Source: Cristatella mucedo (taxonomy: Eukaryota > Bryozoa > Phylactolaemata > Cristatellidae). Taken from it: a stretch of 64,000 bases of DNA. The stretch covers positions 952,501-1,016,500 of the forward strand of contig WPIO01000100.1 in NCBI GenBank assembly GCA_009760855.2. Reading direction: 5' to 3'. This document shows positions 42,679 to 53,975 of the stretch, piece after piece. The stretch's first letter is position 1. Every line of letters begins with the position of its first letter. Position numbers and translations under genes: made by a program. The notes beneath the pieces are model-generated. The model worked only from the letters and a program-made list of their open reading frames with translations. It was not told where the DNA came from and ran no database searches.

Positions 42679-43274
42679 CTGCAACCAACGCAGGCAAAAC
42701 GCCAAAGCGGAATGACAGGCCATGCGAATTATTGGCATTCCATAGGTACAAGTGACTAGAAAGCTCATAGGAAGGCTGTGCAAAGGAGGTGTGTGCACGA
42801 AGTGATAAGCCTCATAGTTGCACCACTGCGCAACCACAACGTGGCTCCGTAAGGCCTACAGTGCCAACGCTAAAAAAACGGGCAAGTCCCATGTCAAGCT
42901 TCTCGGTAGTTTTCTGTGAAAGCGGATGCAACGCAACAGTCGACATGCACAACCGAGAGTCACACGTGAGCAGCTTCAAGTGACAGTACCAAACAAAACA
43001 TGGCTCTTTCTTGCCACCACGTAAAGAGCTACAAGCCAAATACCCCGGTAGCCATGAAAAGGATTGCCTAGACAACTAAATGCACTGTATCTCTGTATGA
43101 AACTCCACAGAGACTAAGCTGGTGCTACGATGGTAAGTTTATTGGCAGGTGTTTCGTTGATGAGGTGTTGACAAGGCATTAGTCAGGGTCAGACTTTTAT
43201 TTTTCCATATTAAGAGAAATTCAGACAGTCAGACAGAGGGAAGAAGTCCGGTGAGGCCGGCCGGCTGGCAGAGA

Positions 43275-43400
43275 AGAGTATGTCTGCTTAGCTCAATCGG
43301 CAGGAGGGAAGTGGTCTTTGTCGGCCGCCACAAGATGGATGTGGGTTCAGGCATGTCTGACCTCAAGAGATTGATTTCACAGCTAGCCAGTTAATGGCAA
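43275..43400 (+). other. possible decayed tRNA-like or SINE sequence
   Basis: TTAGCTCAATCGGCAGGAG resembles a box A, and GGATGTGGGTTCAGGC, about 45 bases later, resembles a weak box B. The arms do not fold as a tRNA by eye. It lies in DNAJB9 intron 1. Confidence 0.25.
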
Positions 43401-44204
43401 ATCGGTGGTTGCTGCAAGTTTTTTTTTATAGCACACTCCGAGCCAGAGTGGCTTTAGATGCTGTGATACGGTAGCCAACAGACATCATCCTACGCAACGA
43501 AAGCTGCAATGACAAGGCAGACTTTCCCACAGATTTTGGACAGATTTGGGCTACTACGTCATCATACGTCACACAATTTTGGGGGAGGAGTCAAGTCTAC
43601 AGACTCAGCAGGAGAATCAGTCTCTACTTTTTGGCTCCTTGTTGGTCCAGCCGACCAATCAAAGCCCAGGGGCTCGTCACATACACCTCACGGCCAAAAT
43701 GAAAATGGCTGACGTTCGTATGCTCGAGTTATATTGAGGCAGTCAGAGCAAGTCCTTGAATATGGGATGCTATGTATTGACACAAATGCTTCAGCATTTC
43801 TACATAGAATACCCTGCGCATCTATTTACCAAATCCACCAACAAACCCGTGAGCGAGCAAGAAATATTTGACGAGATCTAAATGGTTTTGCCTATAGATC
43901 AAAATATCTCGATTAGATAAGGACTGCCTAGTCATGCAAAGGCAATGCTGTTTACATATGTACACTAGAGGCTTAAAGGGTCATCCTGCAAATTATAAAG
44001 GCCTGCTACATCAGATTGGCTTGTCCGATTGAATGACCTCGTTTATAGCTGCCAAGTTAAAAAATCTACAAATCCCAGTAGTTTGTATGTGAGGCTCCAC
44101 ATAAAAGCTTCGTTTGCACAATGATTTCAACATGTCGATCAACTCCTTGGGGAGTCCATATGAGGTTTATTAAGAACCGGTCAATATTCATCATTCTTGG
44201 AACA

Positions 44205-44277
44205 GGTCCTGTGGCCTAATGGATAAGGCGTTGGCCTCCGGAGCCAAAGATTGCGAGTTCGAGTCTCGCCAGGATCG
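44205..44277 (+). tRNA. tRNA-Arg (anticodon CCG)
   Basis: A 73-nt gene with a full cloverleaf. The acceptor is GGTCCTG with CAGGATC (one G-U pair) and discriminator G. The D arm is GCCTAATGGATAAGGC. The anticodon stem TTGGC/GCCAA encloses loop CTCCGGA, with anticodon CCG at 44238-44240. The T arm is GCGAG-TTCGAGT-CTCGC. Box A TGGCCTAATGG and box B GAGTTCGAGTCTC are intact, and there is no intron. It matches the known eukaryotic Arg(CCG) layout. It lies inside DNAJB9 intron 1, on the opposite strand. Confidence 0.95.
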
Positions 44278-44287
44278 ACTAAATATA

Positions 44288-44297
44288 TTTTTTTTTT
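44288..44297 (+). terminator. RNA polymerase III terminator
   Basis: A run of ten T residues, eleven bases after the tRNA-Arg end. Confidence 0.85.
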
Positions 44298-44356
44298 AGA
44301 GTCAATTTAGTGAAAGGGCTCGTGTTCGGAGGACTATTTGACAGCTGGTAGCCGTT

Positions 44357-44538
44357 AAATAAATAAATAAATTCTAGCTGATTAAACAGCCTCTTTTTGT
44401 ATTGCGACAGAAGAGCCTTTACGGCTATCACCACTGCTTGCGGCGGCAATACAGAATCGCCCACTGCAGGAATCGAACCCACGACCTTAGGACAGAGGTC
44501 GTGAAAGCACCCACCTTACCTAGTGTGACATCACGGCT
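44357..44538 (-). mobile_element. SINE S1, best-preserved copy
   Basis: Read on the minus strand: GCCGTGATGTCACACTAGGT, AAGGTGGGTGC, a box B GTCGTGGGTTCGATTCC, the body GGTGATAGCCGTAAAGGCTC, AGGCTGTTTAATCAGCTAG and a tail of TTTA repeats. It lies 60 bases downstream of the tRNA-Arg gene but is not obviously derived from it. Confidence 0.8.
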
Positions 44539-44539
44539 T

Positions 44540-44730
44540 TGCTATATGTGCTTACTGCCACGAAACACATTTGCATTCTCACACAGTGCATGTAAAAATT
44601 AAACATGTTATGCTTGCTGTCACTGAGCATGCTACCACTAACTATTTAATCACGCTTTTTTACAGCATATGTGCAGAGCCTAGAAAGAGAATTTTTAAGT
44701 TCTCTGGGGTCTATTTTAAAAACGAGACAA
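44540..44730 (+). mobile_element. LINE family A 3' UTR fragment
   Basis: CACAGTGCATGTAAAAATTA, CTGAGCATGCTACCACTAAC and a diverged hairpin (AGAGCCTAGAAAGAGAATTT to TCTCTGGGG). It abuts SINE S1. Confidence 0.6.
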
Positions 44731-46107
44731 ACATGTATTCTCGCCACAAGTGCTCTGTAATTGCATGCCAAAAGTAGAGTGCCGAACCATTCACGACCAG
44801 CTATGAATTGGGCAAGAGCAAAAGAAGGAGGCCACACCTGACTAGCTTGCACTTTATAAATGCTATAGGGTTCCACTCTTTTCAACTTAAAGCTAGCCTT
44901 AAACACACTGGCCCCAGACTTGAGATATTTCTTCAAGCTGTTGCACTGAGCGAAAATTTATCGCTAGAGCACAGGCAAGTGGCAAAGTAGCTCTAATATG
45001 CACCTGCTGATGGTTGCTGGAACATTTTAGGACTTGGGACTTGTATGGCCGTAACGGCAGGTAAAAGGGACACTCAAAAGACGAGACTGCAATATTAGAA
45101 TGAGAACAAAACTAAATTATTAAAACTTAGCTATACTTGCACATAATATCAGAACCAAACAGAAACTATATATGCAAGAAGTAAATAAAGATATACGAGC
45201 TGTTGTTGAATGCCACGTGTCATCTTTTTTATTTTCACTACATCTCTGCCTAAACAGCTGTTTGCATAAAACTAAAATATATATAATTTGTTACTTCAAT
45301 TTATTACTCATTTGAAATGTTCGGTTCTATTCAAGAGCATCTGTAAGATTGGATCGCATCAAATGTCTGCAGTCGGCAGCTTGAAGTAGACAGTTTCTGT
45401 TGCCATCATGCACATCCCTGCTTTTTGCATTTTCTAGCATACCGGCCCACTTTGATTCTATGCACCCACACTTCCTATTTTACCTACTAAAGCCACAGGA
45501 ATGGAGGTAGGTGACTTCAGTCGCCTTGCCCCAGCTACACTCTCTGACCGAAAGCTGGAAATGCATTTGCTGCTATGCATGTGGAAATAGACAATACCAA
45601 AAAACTGGTTAGTAAAAAAGGAATGGCACTATCTGCTCGTACACACGTTAACTTGCTGATACGATTGAGCATACATGTCTTTTCAACGGAAATGCAGGTA
45701 GCGCCATCCTTGCAAACTAATGCCACATGCAAAATCAGTCCTAAAATATCAATCAAAAGGTAAGAACTCAATAACCTCGAAAAACTAAGTGTCGTCCCAG
45801 CGTGTCCCTCATCAAGTTAAAAAGCCACTGACCAAGGTCAGATGGAAAGGGCAGACTCATCATTACGTCTAGCCAAGACTGCTGCCCATAGCATTATATA
45901 TAAAAGTTATGATTACTATGAACAATTAAACAGCAGGTGGAATGAGCCCCCAAACTTCCCTTCGAGAAGAGAGATCCATCAGCACGTCTTGCCAAGCCTG
46001 TTTTCCGTGGCTTTGTGCATTATGCCACCTTGGAGATGCATAAGTTCCCTCATAGTGCACACAGCACAAAAGCAGTGGCTGGCACTCTTATCCGTGGTAT
46101 AGAGGGA
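44731..46107. other. DNAJB9 intron 1 sequence, nothing recognised
   Basis: AT-rich intronic sequence with scattered short open frames. No repeat copy or exon recognised. Confidence 0.5.
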
Positions 46108-46114
46108 TAACGTA

Positions 46115-46519
46115 ATAATAATAATAATAATATTGCACTTGATAAAGCGCCCCCAGAGAACTTAATCTCTTTCTAGGCGCTTTACATTTGCTGCAAAGTG
46201 ATACGCAATAGAATAGTAAGTAAAATCATGCTTGAAAAACAAACAAAATGAATAACATGGTTAGGGGTTACATGCACTGGGTCAGCATGCAAATGTGGTT
46301 AGTGGCAGCATGAACAGTGTCAGCACGCATAAGCACATCGAGGACGAATCACAAGGACCCACTAAATGCTGTCCTAAATAGGTATGTTTTTAAGTTTCTT
46401 TTAAATGTGGTCAGGTCAGGGGATGTTCTGATGCAGGTCGGGAGGGAGTTCCAGGCTGTGGGAGCATACGAGCTAAATGCACGGTCTCCAAAGGATTTAA
46501 GGTTTGTACGAGGTATTTC
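46115..46519 (-). mobile_element. young LINE family A insertion in DNAJB9 intron 1
   Basis: TAATAATAATAATAATATTG tail, perfect hairpin, 3' UTR and the last coding block of family A. It is 5'-truncated at GAGGTATTT. A 7-base target-site duplication TAACGTA flanks it (46108-46114 and 46520-46526). Over the shared part it encodes the same antisense frame as the copies at 5758-6222 and 27344-28032, which indicates recent origin. Confidence 0.88.
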
Positions 46520-46526
46520 TAACGTA

Positions 46527-47289
46527 GTGGCAGGCAGCCAAACAGAACCGAATGACTTGTCTTGGCACTTGCTATGGGCATGTGAAATGCGTGGGATCTT
46601 TACATAGTGTAAAGCTGCCCAGCTGTGATGCTGCAGCAGCAGCTAGTGCACCTGGTGTTTTGTTGACAGGCTGGCACGGTCAGAGCGTACAGACCGCCAA
46701 TCGACACTGGCAGGACTGCTGAAAAACGTCGCTGCATTAAGCAGCCTTATCGATCAGTTACTGCACGGGTATCCGGGAATGATGTCGATGGCGAGTTTCT
46801 ATCAATGCGTGAGGACAATGAACTTCCTCGACACCGGGCATGCCCTGACAAGAGCTGTGGGGAACCGGTCTATCGGCTCGGGCAATCGTGATTGCTGATG
46901 GTGATTGCACTGGAGTTTGAAGAGCACTGCCATATTGACCGGCTGTCTGTGACAACCACGCATTCCAAGAACCTAGCAGCCTTGAGCAGTAGACAGCAAG
47001 AAACATCTCCTGTCTCCGAAACCTCTCTTCCTTCAGGAGAGGGAGCAACAATGTTCACAAGAAAGGCTTTTCTCCGACGGGCTTAGCCTGGTGATGATGC
47101 AGCTCTCACTAAGCAACATGGTTGGTGGGTTCAAGAGCTGAGCAGGCAATACTTGGCGTCTGCTGCAAGAAGGTGAAAGCCACCGTCGTGGGTAGTCTGC
47201 TGCTATATAAATACGACCGCTGAATCGGGCGAACTTGCATTTGATGGCGGTTTGTTTTCTGTTCACTAGACTTCTTGGCATCAACCTAC
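46527..47289. other. DNAJB9 intron 1 next to exon 1
   Basis: GC-richer intronic sequence next to exon 1. Open frames at 46758-47086 on both strands have no recognised domain. No repeat copy seen. Confidence 0.45.
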
Positions 47290-47524
47290 CTTTGGCGATC
47301 TCGACGAACTTTTTCTGCGCGGCATCCTTCTCCGGTGCTTTCACTTTGTCCGGATGGTACTTGAGCGCAAGCTTTCGAAACGCTCTTTTAATCTCCTTGT
47401 CCTTAGCGTTTTTCTTCAAACCCAATATCTCGTAGTAGTCTTTCGCCGATGCGCCTGACGCAACATCGACCAGCGCGGCGCCGAGTACAAGACTGAGAGC
47501 CAAGAAGCCAACTTTCCGACTCAT
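47290..47524 (-). CDS. DNAJB9: DNAJB9 (ERdj4-like) exon 1
   Basis: Start codon at 47522-47524 ([20 protein letters not shown]). The first about 24 residues form a signal peptide for ER entry. The J domain starts at about residue 29 ([20 protein letters not shown]) and has the catalytic HPD at residues 57-59, needed to stimulate BiP ATPase. The donor is GTAGGT after 47290, leaving phase 1. DNAJB9 is an ER-stress-induced BiP co-chaperone for ER-associated degradation and an IRE1 repressor. The whole gene would encode 236 residues, against about 223 in human. Intron 1 is about 4.6 kb and holds a tRNA gene, SINEs and LINE ends. The upstream longer frame (to 47767) is 5' UTR. Confidence 0.92.
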
Positions 47525-47800
47525 TCCTGAGTGCGCCTGCAAGAAAGGACCGGGGGTAACTGTACAGCAGCAAACCGGCTCAGTGACGTCTAAGCGCGTA
47601 GACGAATAACTAGCGATAGCACAAACGGACTCGCTATAAATTCTCGAACGACCGGACGCACGCTTAAACAAGCCAGCGAACTCGGCGCTGATCCAGATGG
47701 TCTTGTGACCAGCGCGAATATACATACCAGTCCTTCGGAAGGAGGAAGAGACGTTCACCCCTCCCACCCCTTGGGTTCACCTGCTCACTGCTGCTTCAGC
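47525..47800 (-). promoter_or_regulatory. DNAJB9: DNAJB9 5' UTR and promoter-proximal CpG-rich region
   Basis: A CpG-dense stretch upstream of the DNAJB9 ATG. It includes a TGACGTC motif at 47584-47590, whose ACGT core is the type bound by ATF/XBP1 factors in ER-stress genes. I did not find a full ERSE (CCAAT-N9-CCACG). The transcription start is unknown. Confidence 0.4.
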
Positions 47801-47982
47801 CAAGCCTGCTACCACCAAGGCAGGTTTCCCTCGGCAAGGCTGTCTGACCTTGAGCCACCAATCGGCAGGCGTCAGCGCCCACCAGGGGATACGCGGCACT
47901 TTCACATTCGCTGCCTGAAATGGCAACCAATAGTCACATTTTCTGGAGAGTTCTGGGCAAGGCCGTCAATGAGCCACGCCCA

Positions 47983-48252
47983 CTACATCCGCCTATAGGC
48001 CTCTGGCAATTCAACTTCGACCCTGCACAGCAAATCAGCAAGCTGTATTTTGAGATGATTTTCTGCATAGGATCTGCGTAGCACGTTACAGAAGGCTGGC
48101 ACAGATGTAGGGGAAATGTCCTTGAAGGTAAAGGTCAACTTGTGGTGGCCTTGACCGGTCGGTCGGCCTAATCCTCGCTCTGTCCACATTGCGTTCTTCT
48201 GCTCGCTTCTCATGGAAGTCGACTTAGACGACGCTTCAGACTCAGACGGCAA
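47983..48252 (-). other. unrecognised 89-codon open frame
   Basis: MPSESEASSKSTSMRSEQKN ... HHKLTFTFKDISPTSVPAFC ... SYAENHLKIQLADLLCRVEV. The second half has a regular hydrophobic pattern unlike a random frame. It has no recognised domain and no clear splice donor. It might be an exon of a gene upstream of DNAJB9, or chance. Confidence 0.25.
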
Positions 48253-48312
48253 CGAATCCAGAAGCTCCAGTAAGCTTGAACGCTAGTTCGTCTAAGCTCA
48301 GCCTTCGCGTTG

Positions 48313-48610
48313 CCTCGGCCCCAGGCCGATGTCGGGAAAGCTCCCTTCATTATCTGCCGACTGTGGCACATCCTTTTCAGCGGTCCTGAGCTGCTACTTG
48401 CATGCTACTCGCTACCTCAACTGCTCTCCTGACTCTGCCATGCTTCCCACTTTCTCTTTGTTGCGTGAGACGAAGTCTGTTGGCTACCTAATGCGTACCG
48501 AAAGCCGCTTAGGCTGTGAGTGCGCTATACAAAACTCTCCTGCGTAACACCGACATGGTCTTTATGACTTTGTGGAGTTACAGACGGAGATACATTGCAT
48601 TGCATTACAT
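48313..48610 (+). mobile_element. LINE family B 3' end
   Basis: Short coding end (the DCGTSFSAVLSCYLHATRYL-type frame) and 3' UTR (GCTATACAAAACTCTCCTGC, CAGACGGAGATACATTGCAT), with a TTGCATTGCATTA tail. Close to unit 1 of the 38.8-kb array. Confidence 0.8.
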
Positions 48611-49289
48611 AGTTAGCATGCAGGCAATCTCGAACTGCGCGATAGTGCGCCAGCGTACCTATTAGGTTGTTGTCCTCATAGCGCACGATAAAAGGTTGGT
48701 GCTTTCTAATGGGGTGACAGCGTCACACGATCATTAGCCCATTGTTCTCTGGAGATCGACTGAGCAAGCGACTGAGACAGCTGCCGGAATGATGCTGGCT
48801 ACTTCTTCCTAAAGAGCCTGCACCACCAGTTGAAAGTCGTCATCTCCGGTCGGCTTCACTTGGGAGATTGTAATACATATTATATAAGCCATACTGCCGT
48901 GCGTTTTAAGCTATTTAACATTGTAACTCGCCGCTGGTTGGTTTTTATTGACAGTCGCTGTCACTTATTGCTTTCTGGCGCCCATTTCACACAAGGCCTA
49001 CAGTGGTCCTTTCGTGTAGCTGTCGTGCTGTGAGCTCCCCAGCTATGTTGAACCAGCAGGCATCAATGTGAGCCGGATGAAGCCGGACATCTGTCGGTGG
49101 TTTAGGGAAACCTCTTAACTCATGCTTACACGGACTGGGCAGACGTTAGAGGGTTCGTATGAAGCAAAATGCTATAAAATTAGGAATTCGTTAGTGCTTA
49201 GAAGTACCATTTAAAAATGACCACGCCCTCCATAGTAACTGCATAGTTTTTCCCAGTTTCATTTTGACAGGCGGTCACGGCTCACGGGT
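48611..49289. other. no gene seen
   Basis: Unassigned sequence without recognised exon or repeat. Confidence 0.45.
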
Positions 49290-51240
49290 CACCGTGCACC
49301 AGGCTAAGCATCGAAGCATTCGATTTTTGGAATCCAACTGTTTGCCCTTACCTCGTATAAAACTCTAATCCTTGGACACCGTGCCTTTAGTTTGTGTGCT
49401 CCCAAAGCCTAGAACTAACATCCGACTTGCATCACGACATCGCCGTGACTCGATCACATTTAAAAGAAACTAAAAATGCAGCCATTTATAACAGTATTTA
49501 GTGGGTCCTCGTGGTTTTTCTTTGGTGTGCTTATGCGTGCTGACACTGTACATGCTGCCACTAGGTATACTTGCATGCTGACCCTGTGCATGTCACCCCT
49601 AACCATGTTATGCTTGTTAATGATAATAATAATAATACACTTGACAAAGTGCCCCCAGAGAACTCAATCTCTTTCTAGGCGCTTTACATTTGCTGCAAAG
49701 GGAAATGCAATTGAATGGTGATTAAAATCATGCTTGACAAACAAACAAAATGAATAACATGGTTAGGGGTGACATGCACAGGGTCAGCATGCAAATGTGG
49801 TTAGCGGCAGCATGCACAGTGTCAGCACGCATAAGCACATGAAGGACGAATCACAGGGACCCACTAAATGCTGTCCTAAATAGGTGTTTTTAAATTCTTT
49901 TTAAATGTGGTCAGGTCAGGGGATGTTCTGACTTTGGTTGGGAGGGAGTTCCAGGCTTTGGGAGCATACGAACTAAATGCACAGTCTCCAAAGAATTTGA
50001 GGTTTGTACCGGGTATTTGTAGACTGCTGGATTCCGAAAAGCAGGTGGTACGATGCTTGGCCTGATAGGGGAGTATATCTAAGAGATAGGCTGTAGCCAA
50101 AGAATGAAGGGACCTAAAAGTGAGCGAAAAAACCTTGAAGTCAATCCGTTGCTTGACCGGTAGCCAGTGCAGGTCAGCGAGAAGTGGTGCAATGTGGCAA
50201 CTTCAACGCTCACGACAGACAAGCCTAGCTGCAGAGTTTTGCAGCAGTTACAATCGCCTAATCGCACATGCCGGTAGGCCAGTAAGCAGTGAGTTGCAGA
50301 AGTCGAGACGGGATGTCACGAATGCATGGACAAACTTGGACGTGGTATCCTTATCTAAACAAGCCCAAATTTTCGCAATGTTATGAAGCTGAAAATAGGC
50401 AGATTTGACTGTGGAGCTGATATGGTCGTCTAACGAAAGGTAGCTTTGGAATATGACACCTAGATTTCGACCAGATTTAACAGGAGATATGCTGGCAGAG
50501 CCAATATTAAGCGTCAGCCTTTCCAATTTGTGAATCACACTGGGTTTGCCCTTAACTAGTAAGTGCGTTTTATCGTCATTTAGTTTTAGAAAATTTGCTG
50601 CCATCCATGTGCGGATGTCATCAATACATGCAGCAAGTGAGTTGAGAGAATTTGAGGTGCTCGAAGGCTGGGAGGGATCAAAGCAAAGGTACAACTGAGT
50701 GTCATCTGCATAGAAGTGAAAGCCTAGATTGTTCCTGGCAATCACATCAGCAAGAGGGAGAGTATTAACCGTGAAAAGGATCGGACCTAGCACTGAGCCC
50801 TGCATAAGCCATCTTTCAGAGGTACCTGAGATGATCTTTGTCCATTCATGTCAATACTCGGGAGTCTCCCACTGAGATAGGACCTGAACCACTGCAGAGC
50901 AGTGCCAGTAATGCCCAGGCGAGATGAGAGGCGCTCTAGAAGAACTTTGTGATCGATGGTATCAAAAGCGGCCGAAAGATCGAGCAAAACAAGCAGAGAC
51001 ACTCCACCCATGTCTGCATTCCTAAGTAGATCGTTGTATACCCTAAGCAATGCTGACTCTGTGGAGTGATTAGCTATAAAGCCAGACTGAAACTTAATAG
51101 CAATGTGTGAGGTTTCGATATTTGTTATTGAGCATGCTACCACTAACCGGTCGATCGTGCTTCCTTTGGAGCAAATGTAAAGTGCCTAGAAAAAGATTAA
51201 GCTGTCCGAGAGCGCTATGCCAAATGTATGTTTATTATTA
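49290..51240 (+). mobile_element. LINE family A plus copy split by a nested LINE A
   Basis: The C-terminal coding remnant and 3' UTR run from 49290 to 49619 (AAGCATCGAAGCATTCGATT, CTAACCATGTTATGCTTG). They resume at 51128 (AGCATGCTACCACTAACCGG) with a decayed hairpin and ATT tail to 51240. The interruption is the minus-strand copy at 49620-51121. Confidence 0.8.
49620..51121 (-). mobile_element. nested LINE family A insertion, 5' truncated
   Basis: A (TAA)n-like tail at the left, a hairpin at about 49650, the 3' UTR, the C-terminal domain and the RT. The frame 50248-50805 includes [12 protein letters not shown] and [20 protein letters not shown]. The frame 50787-51143 includes LLVLLDLSAAFDTIDHKVLL. 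A 6-base target-site duplication TTGTTA lies at 49614-49619 and 51122-51127. It has few frame breaks, so it is fairly young. Confidence 0.88.
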
Positions 51241-52155
51241 TTATCCTAACAAGTAGCTACATAGGGATTCTGTGGGCAGTCCCCTTTACCAATCTTCACT
51301 GAAACTGCTGTATCTTGCTGCTGAGCTGTGGCCTGGTTGTGCTGCATGCATTGTTTGCTGGAAAGCAGTCTGTGAGCACATTAAGGCTGTTTAAATGTGT
51401 GTTAAAATTGTGCTCAATAGATTTGTAAAGGTGATTGGCAAGCCATGCTTGATTGCTATGCTAACTTGCAGGTTGCGACTTCCATCTTGTATTCTTCGCC
51501 TATTTTAAGTGTGAGTAGGAGCTCGGTGTTATCGTCGTTTAGCTTAATGAAGCTGGCCGACATCACGGACTGAATGTGTGCGAGGCAGCCATTAAGCTTG
51601 TTAGTCACCGCAGCTGACTCTGGTGTAGTCTCACTTCAGTCACTCTGTTACTACTCAGTTGATATGCTTCCTTTCTACACATGCATGTAATGCATAGACA
51701 GTTGGTTCTCTTAGGTTGCCATACAAATGTATTGGAATCTTTGTTGTTACCAACACACCGCTATGCCCTGGCTTAGGAGTATGGACCCTGGATTGGGTGT
51801 ACGAATAATCTGCTTGCACTTCACGATCCAGATCGTGGAGCGTGCGCTCGGTGGAGTCTGGTCAGGTCTAGGTCTCTAAATGTTTTCCGGATGCCGTGTG
51901 GTAAGGTCGGATTTGAGGTTGTGCTTTTTGTGGGTGTGATTTCCTCGCTTATTGCGTGCTGCAGCTATTTGGCTGCTAATGAGCTTCAGAGTCCTCTGAG
52001 TAGCTGTCACACCGTGCTGTCGTTTGTCGGTGGAGCGCGTCGTGCGGCGTTCTATACATGCATGGCAGTGCATTCGGCACTGCCTAGCACTCTCGGTGGC
52101 CCTGCCAGCCGTATGCTCGTTGCAAGCACGCCTTGACCTACCTACTCTTCGATAG
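51241..52155. other. unassigned region upstream of a CRBN exon
   Basis: Near 51500-51640 the minus strand weakly resembles the LINE segment around SFIKLNDDNTELLL, so an old LINE relic is likely there. I could not identify CRBN exon 1. Open frames at 51876-52472 are shadows. Confidence 0.4.
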
Positions 52156-52235
52156 GTGACCAAGTTCCTGATTATGACGATGCCAGTGGCGAGGCAGTGG
52201 TATCGTTTGATACGTCTCTTCCGGGTGCACACACG
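52156..52235 (+). CDS. CRBN: cereblon (CRBN) exon, end of the acidic N-terminal region
   Basis: An 80-nt exon. The acceptor is CTACTCTTCGATAG ending at 52155, and the donor is GTATGC at 52236. It encodes an acidic stretch (DQVPDYDDASGEAVV) followed by SFDTSLPGAHT, the counterpart of vertebrate NFDTSLPTSHT just before the LON domain. It ends in phase 0, which fits the next exon starting with the Tyr of YLG. Earlier coding sequence is missing from view. Confidence 0.8.
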
Positions 52236-52734
52236 GTATGCACTCAAGCAGCTGAGTGGCCTGCCACTGTCACGAGGTGCTGTGCATGTCGCAGCTTTAT
52301 TCCGTCCGTGTTTTGCATCTGTAATGTTAAGGCTGACCCAGCAATCCTTGGGGGGGAGAGATCCTCCGGCTACCTTTTGGGAGCATTGAAATTGGCTTAA
52401 TCGCCAGAGCAGTGGCCCGGCACACAAGAGGTTAGTGGATCGTTTTCTGCTGAACAGAAATTTCCTCTGCACTGTCTCACAGCAGACAGTCTTCCTTTAA
52501 TGATTTTGTTTTTCAATGATTGCTGCTGGACAGAAAGTTTCTCCACTTAGTTTCACAGCAGACAGCCTTTCTTTGATCATTCCTCTTTCGAATTGTTGCA
52601 GTACCGTGCTCTGCTGCCGAAATGCGTGTCATCAGTGTCTTTGCTTGCAACAGCCACCTTTAGAGTTGCGTGGTTAGGTGCCTTTAGTGGACCCGCCATA
52701 CTTGCCGGAGTAGGGAATCGAAGTATGGGCTCGA

Positions 52735-52915
52735 TGAGCCGTGATGGTGCGATAGTTAGGATGGTTGCTCATCATGGCCTTGGTCCGAGGTCATTTTTTG
52801 AATCCTGAGCTGGGCAATCCTCTATTGCTGCTGCAAGCTGTGGCGATAGCCGCCTAGGCTCTTCTGCTGCTATGTGAAAAGAGTCTGTTAAATCAGCTAG
52901 TATTTTTTTTAGAAT
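52735..52915 (+). mobile_element. SINE S1 copy
   Basis: GAGCCGTGATGGTGCGATAG head, a weak box B near TTTTTTGAATCC, the body GTGGCGATAGCCGCCTAGGC, GAGTCTGTTAAATCAGCTAG and a T-rich tail. It lies in the CRBN intron. Confidence 0.65.
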
Positions 52916-53434
52916 TTGTTGGATGAAGACGTTGCTTGTTGGCTCTCACACTATCTTCTTCGATGATAAAATTACATGTATTCGTGCTGCCACAATGCAG
53001 CTGCATGTGTCGAGTTGCAACATGCAGCCTTATTATGTAGTTGTTCGTCGTTCTCTCGTATGTGTACGGGTATACAAGTTAAGGCTAGTAAGGTGTTACT
53101 TACCTCAAGACCGTGTGCTAAAGCCTCCTTAGTCTTCTCTATGGGACCTGAGCCAGCCATTGCTCAGGTTTTATTTACTGCTTACTCCATAAAGTGTTTG
53201 TTCTAAAGCCATTCCAATTAGCCATCGTCTGAGTAGTACTTGTAGCATCTGGTCTTGCCGATTGCTATCCCTCCTCCAATCTTCTTTTTATAGTCGGTAA
53301 AGCTCCAAAAACAAATCTTGCTAAACCACCAGTGGAACAAAAAGGCAGAAAGTTTAGTGGAACATTTTTAGTCGGAACTCAAGCGACATCGTTCCTTGTA
53401 AATTGTTCTTTGTGTGCTTGTATGTGCAGAAATA

Positions 53435-53975
53435 TTTTGCATGCTATCTCCAACCTATTGGCACACTTCTTTTCTAACCATGTGTAAAGTACCTAGAAAG
53501 CAATTTAGTTCTCTTGGTGTGCAAATGTCTCATTATTGTGTGCTTGCTCCCAGGAGATCTATCACCTGTGAAGTTCTGCAAGGGTCTGTTCTCCGCCCTT
53601 CACTGTTTGCTGTTCTCCATTTGCACAGTGCAGCTAAACAGGGTAAGCTCTGGTGTACGCATAGAGCCCTGGATGTGCTGCTAAAATAAGCCGCTGCCCT
53701 AATTAGAGTTACCAGTGAGGGAGCACTCGTTGGGGGGGCACGAGGTGGACTCTTTGACAACTATTAGACATTTGCTAGCTGTGCATGCTGCCACTAACCA
53801 TATTTGTATGCTGACCCTGTGAATGTCACCTCGAATCATGTCATGCCAGTTGTCGTTGAGTATGCTATCACTAACCATTTGATCATGCTTCCTTTGCAAC
53901 ATATGTAAAGTGCCTAGAGCACGATTAAGTTCTCTGAGGGTGCCATGCAAATTTATTATCATTATTATTATCATT
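53435..53975 (+). mobile_element. LINE family A (and B-like) fragments
   Basis: A family A hairpin fragment lies at 53476-53540 (AAAGTACCTAGAAAGCAATT). A short RT-like piece, read as CEVLQGSVLRPSLFAVLHLH, is at 53560-53640. A family A 3' UTR with hairpin and ATTATTATTATCATTA tail is at 53764-53975. They are separate, decayed pieces. Confidence 0.55.

Noticed and set aside
42391-42837. 148-codon minus-strand frame
   Set aside because: A shadow frame of DNAJB9 exon 2.
51876-52472. 198-codon minus-strand frame
   Set aside because: Antisense to a CRBN exon and its flanks; basic, low-complexity sequence without a domain.
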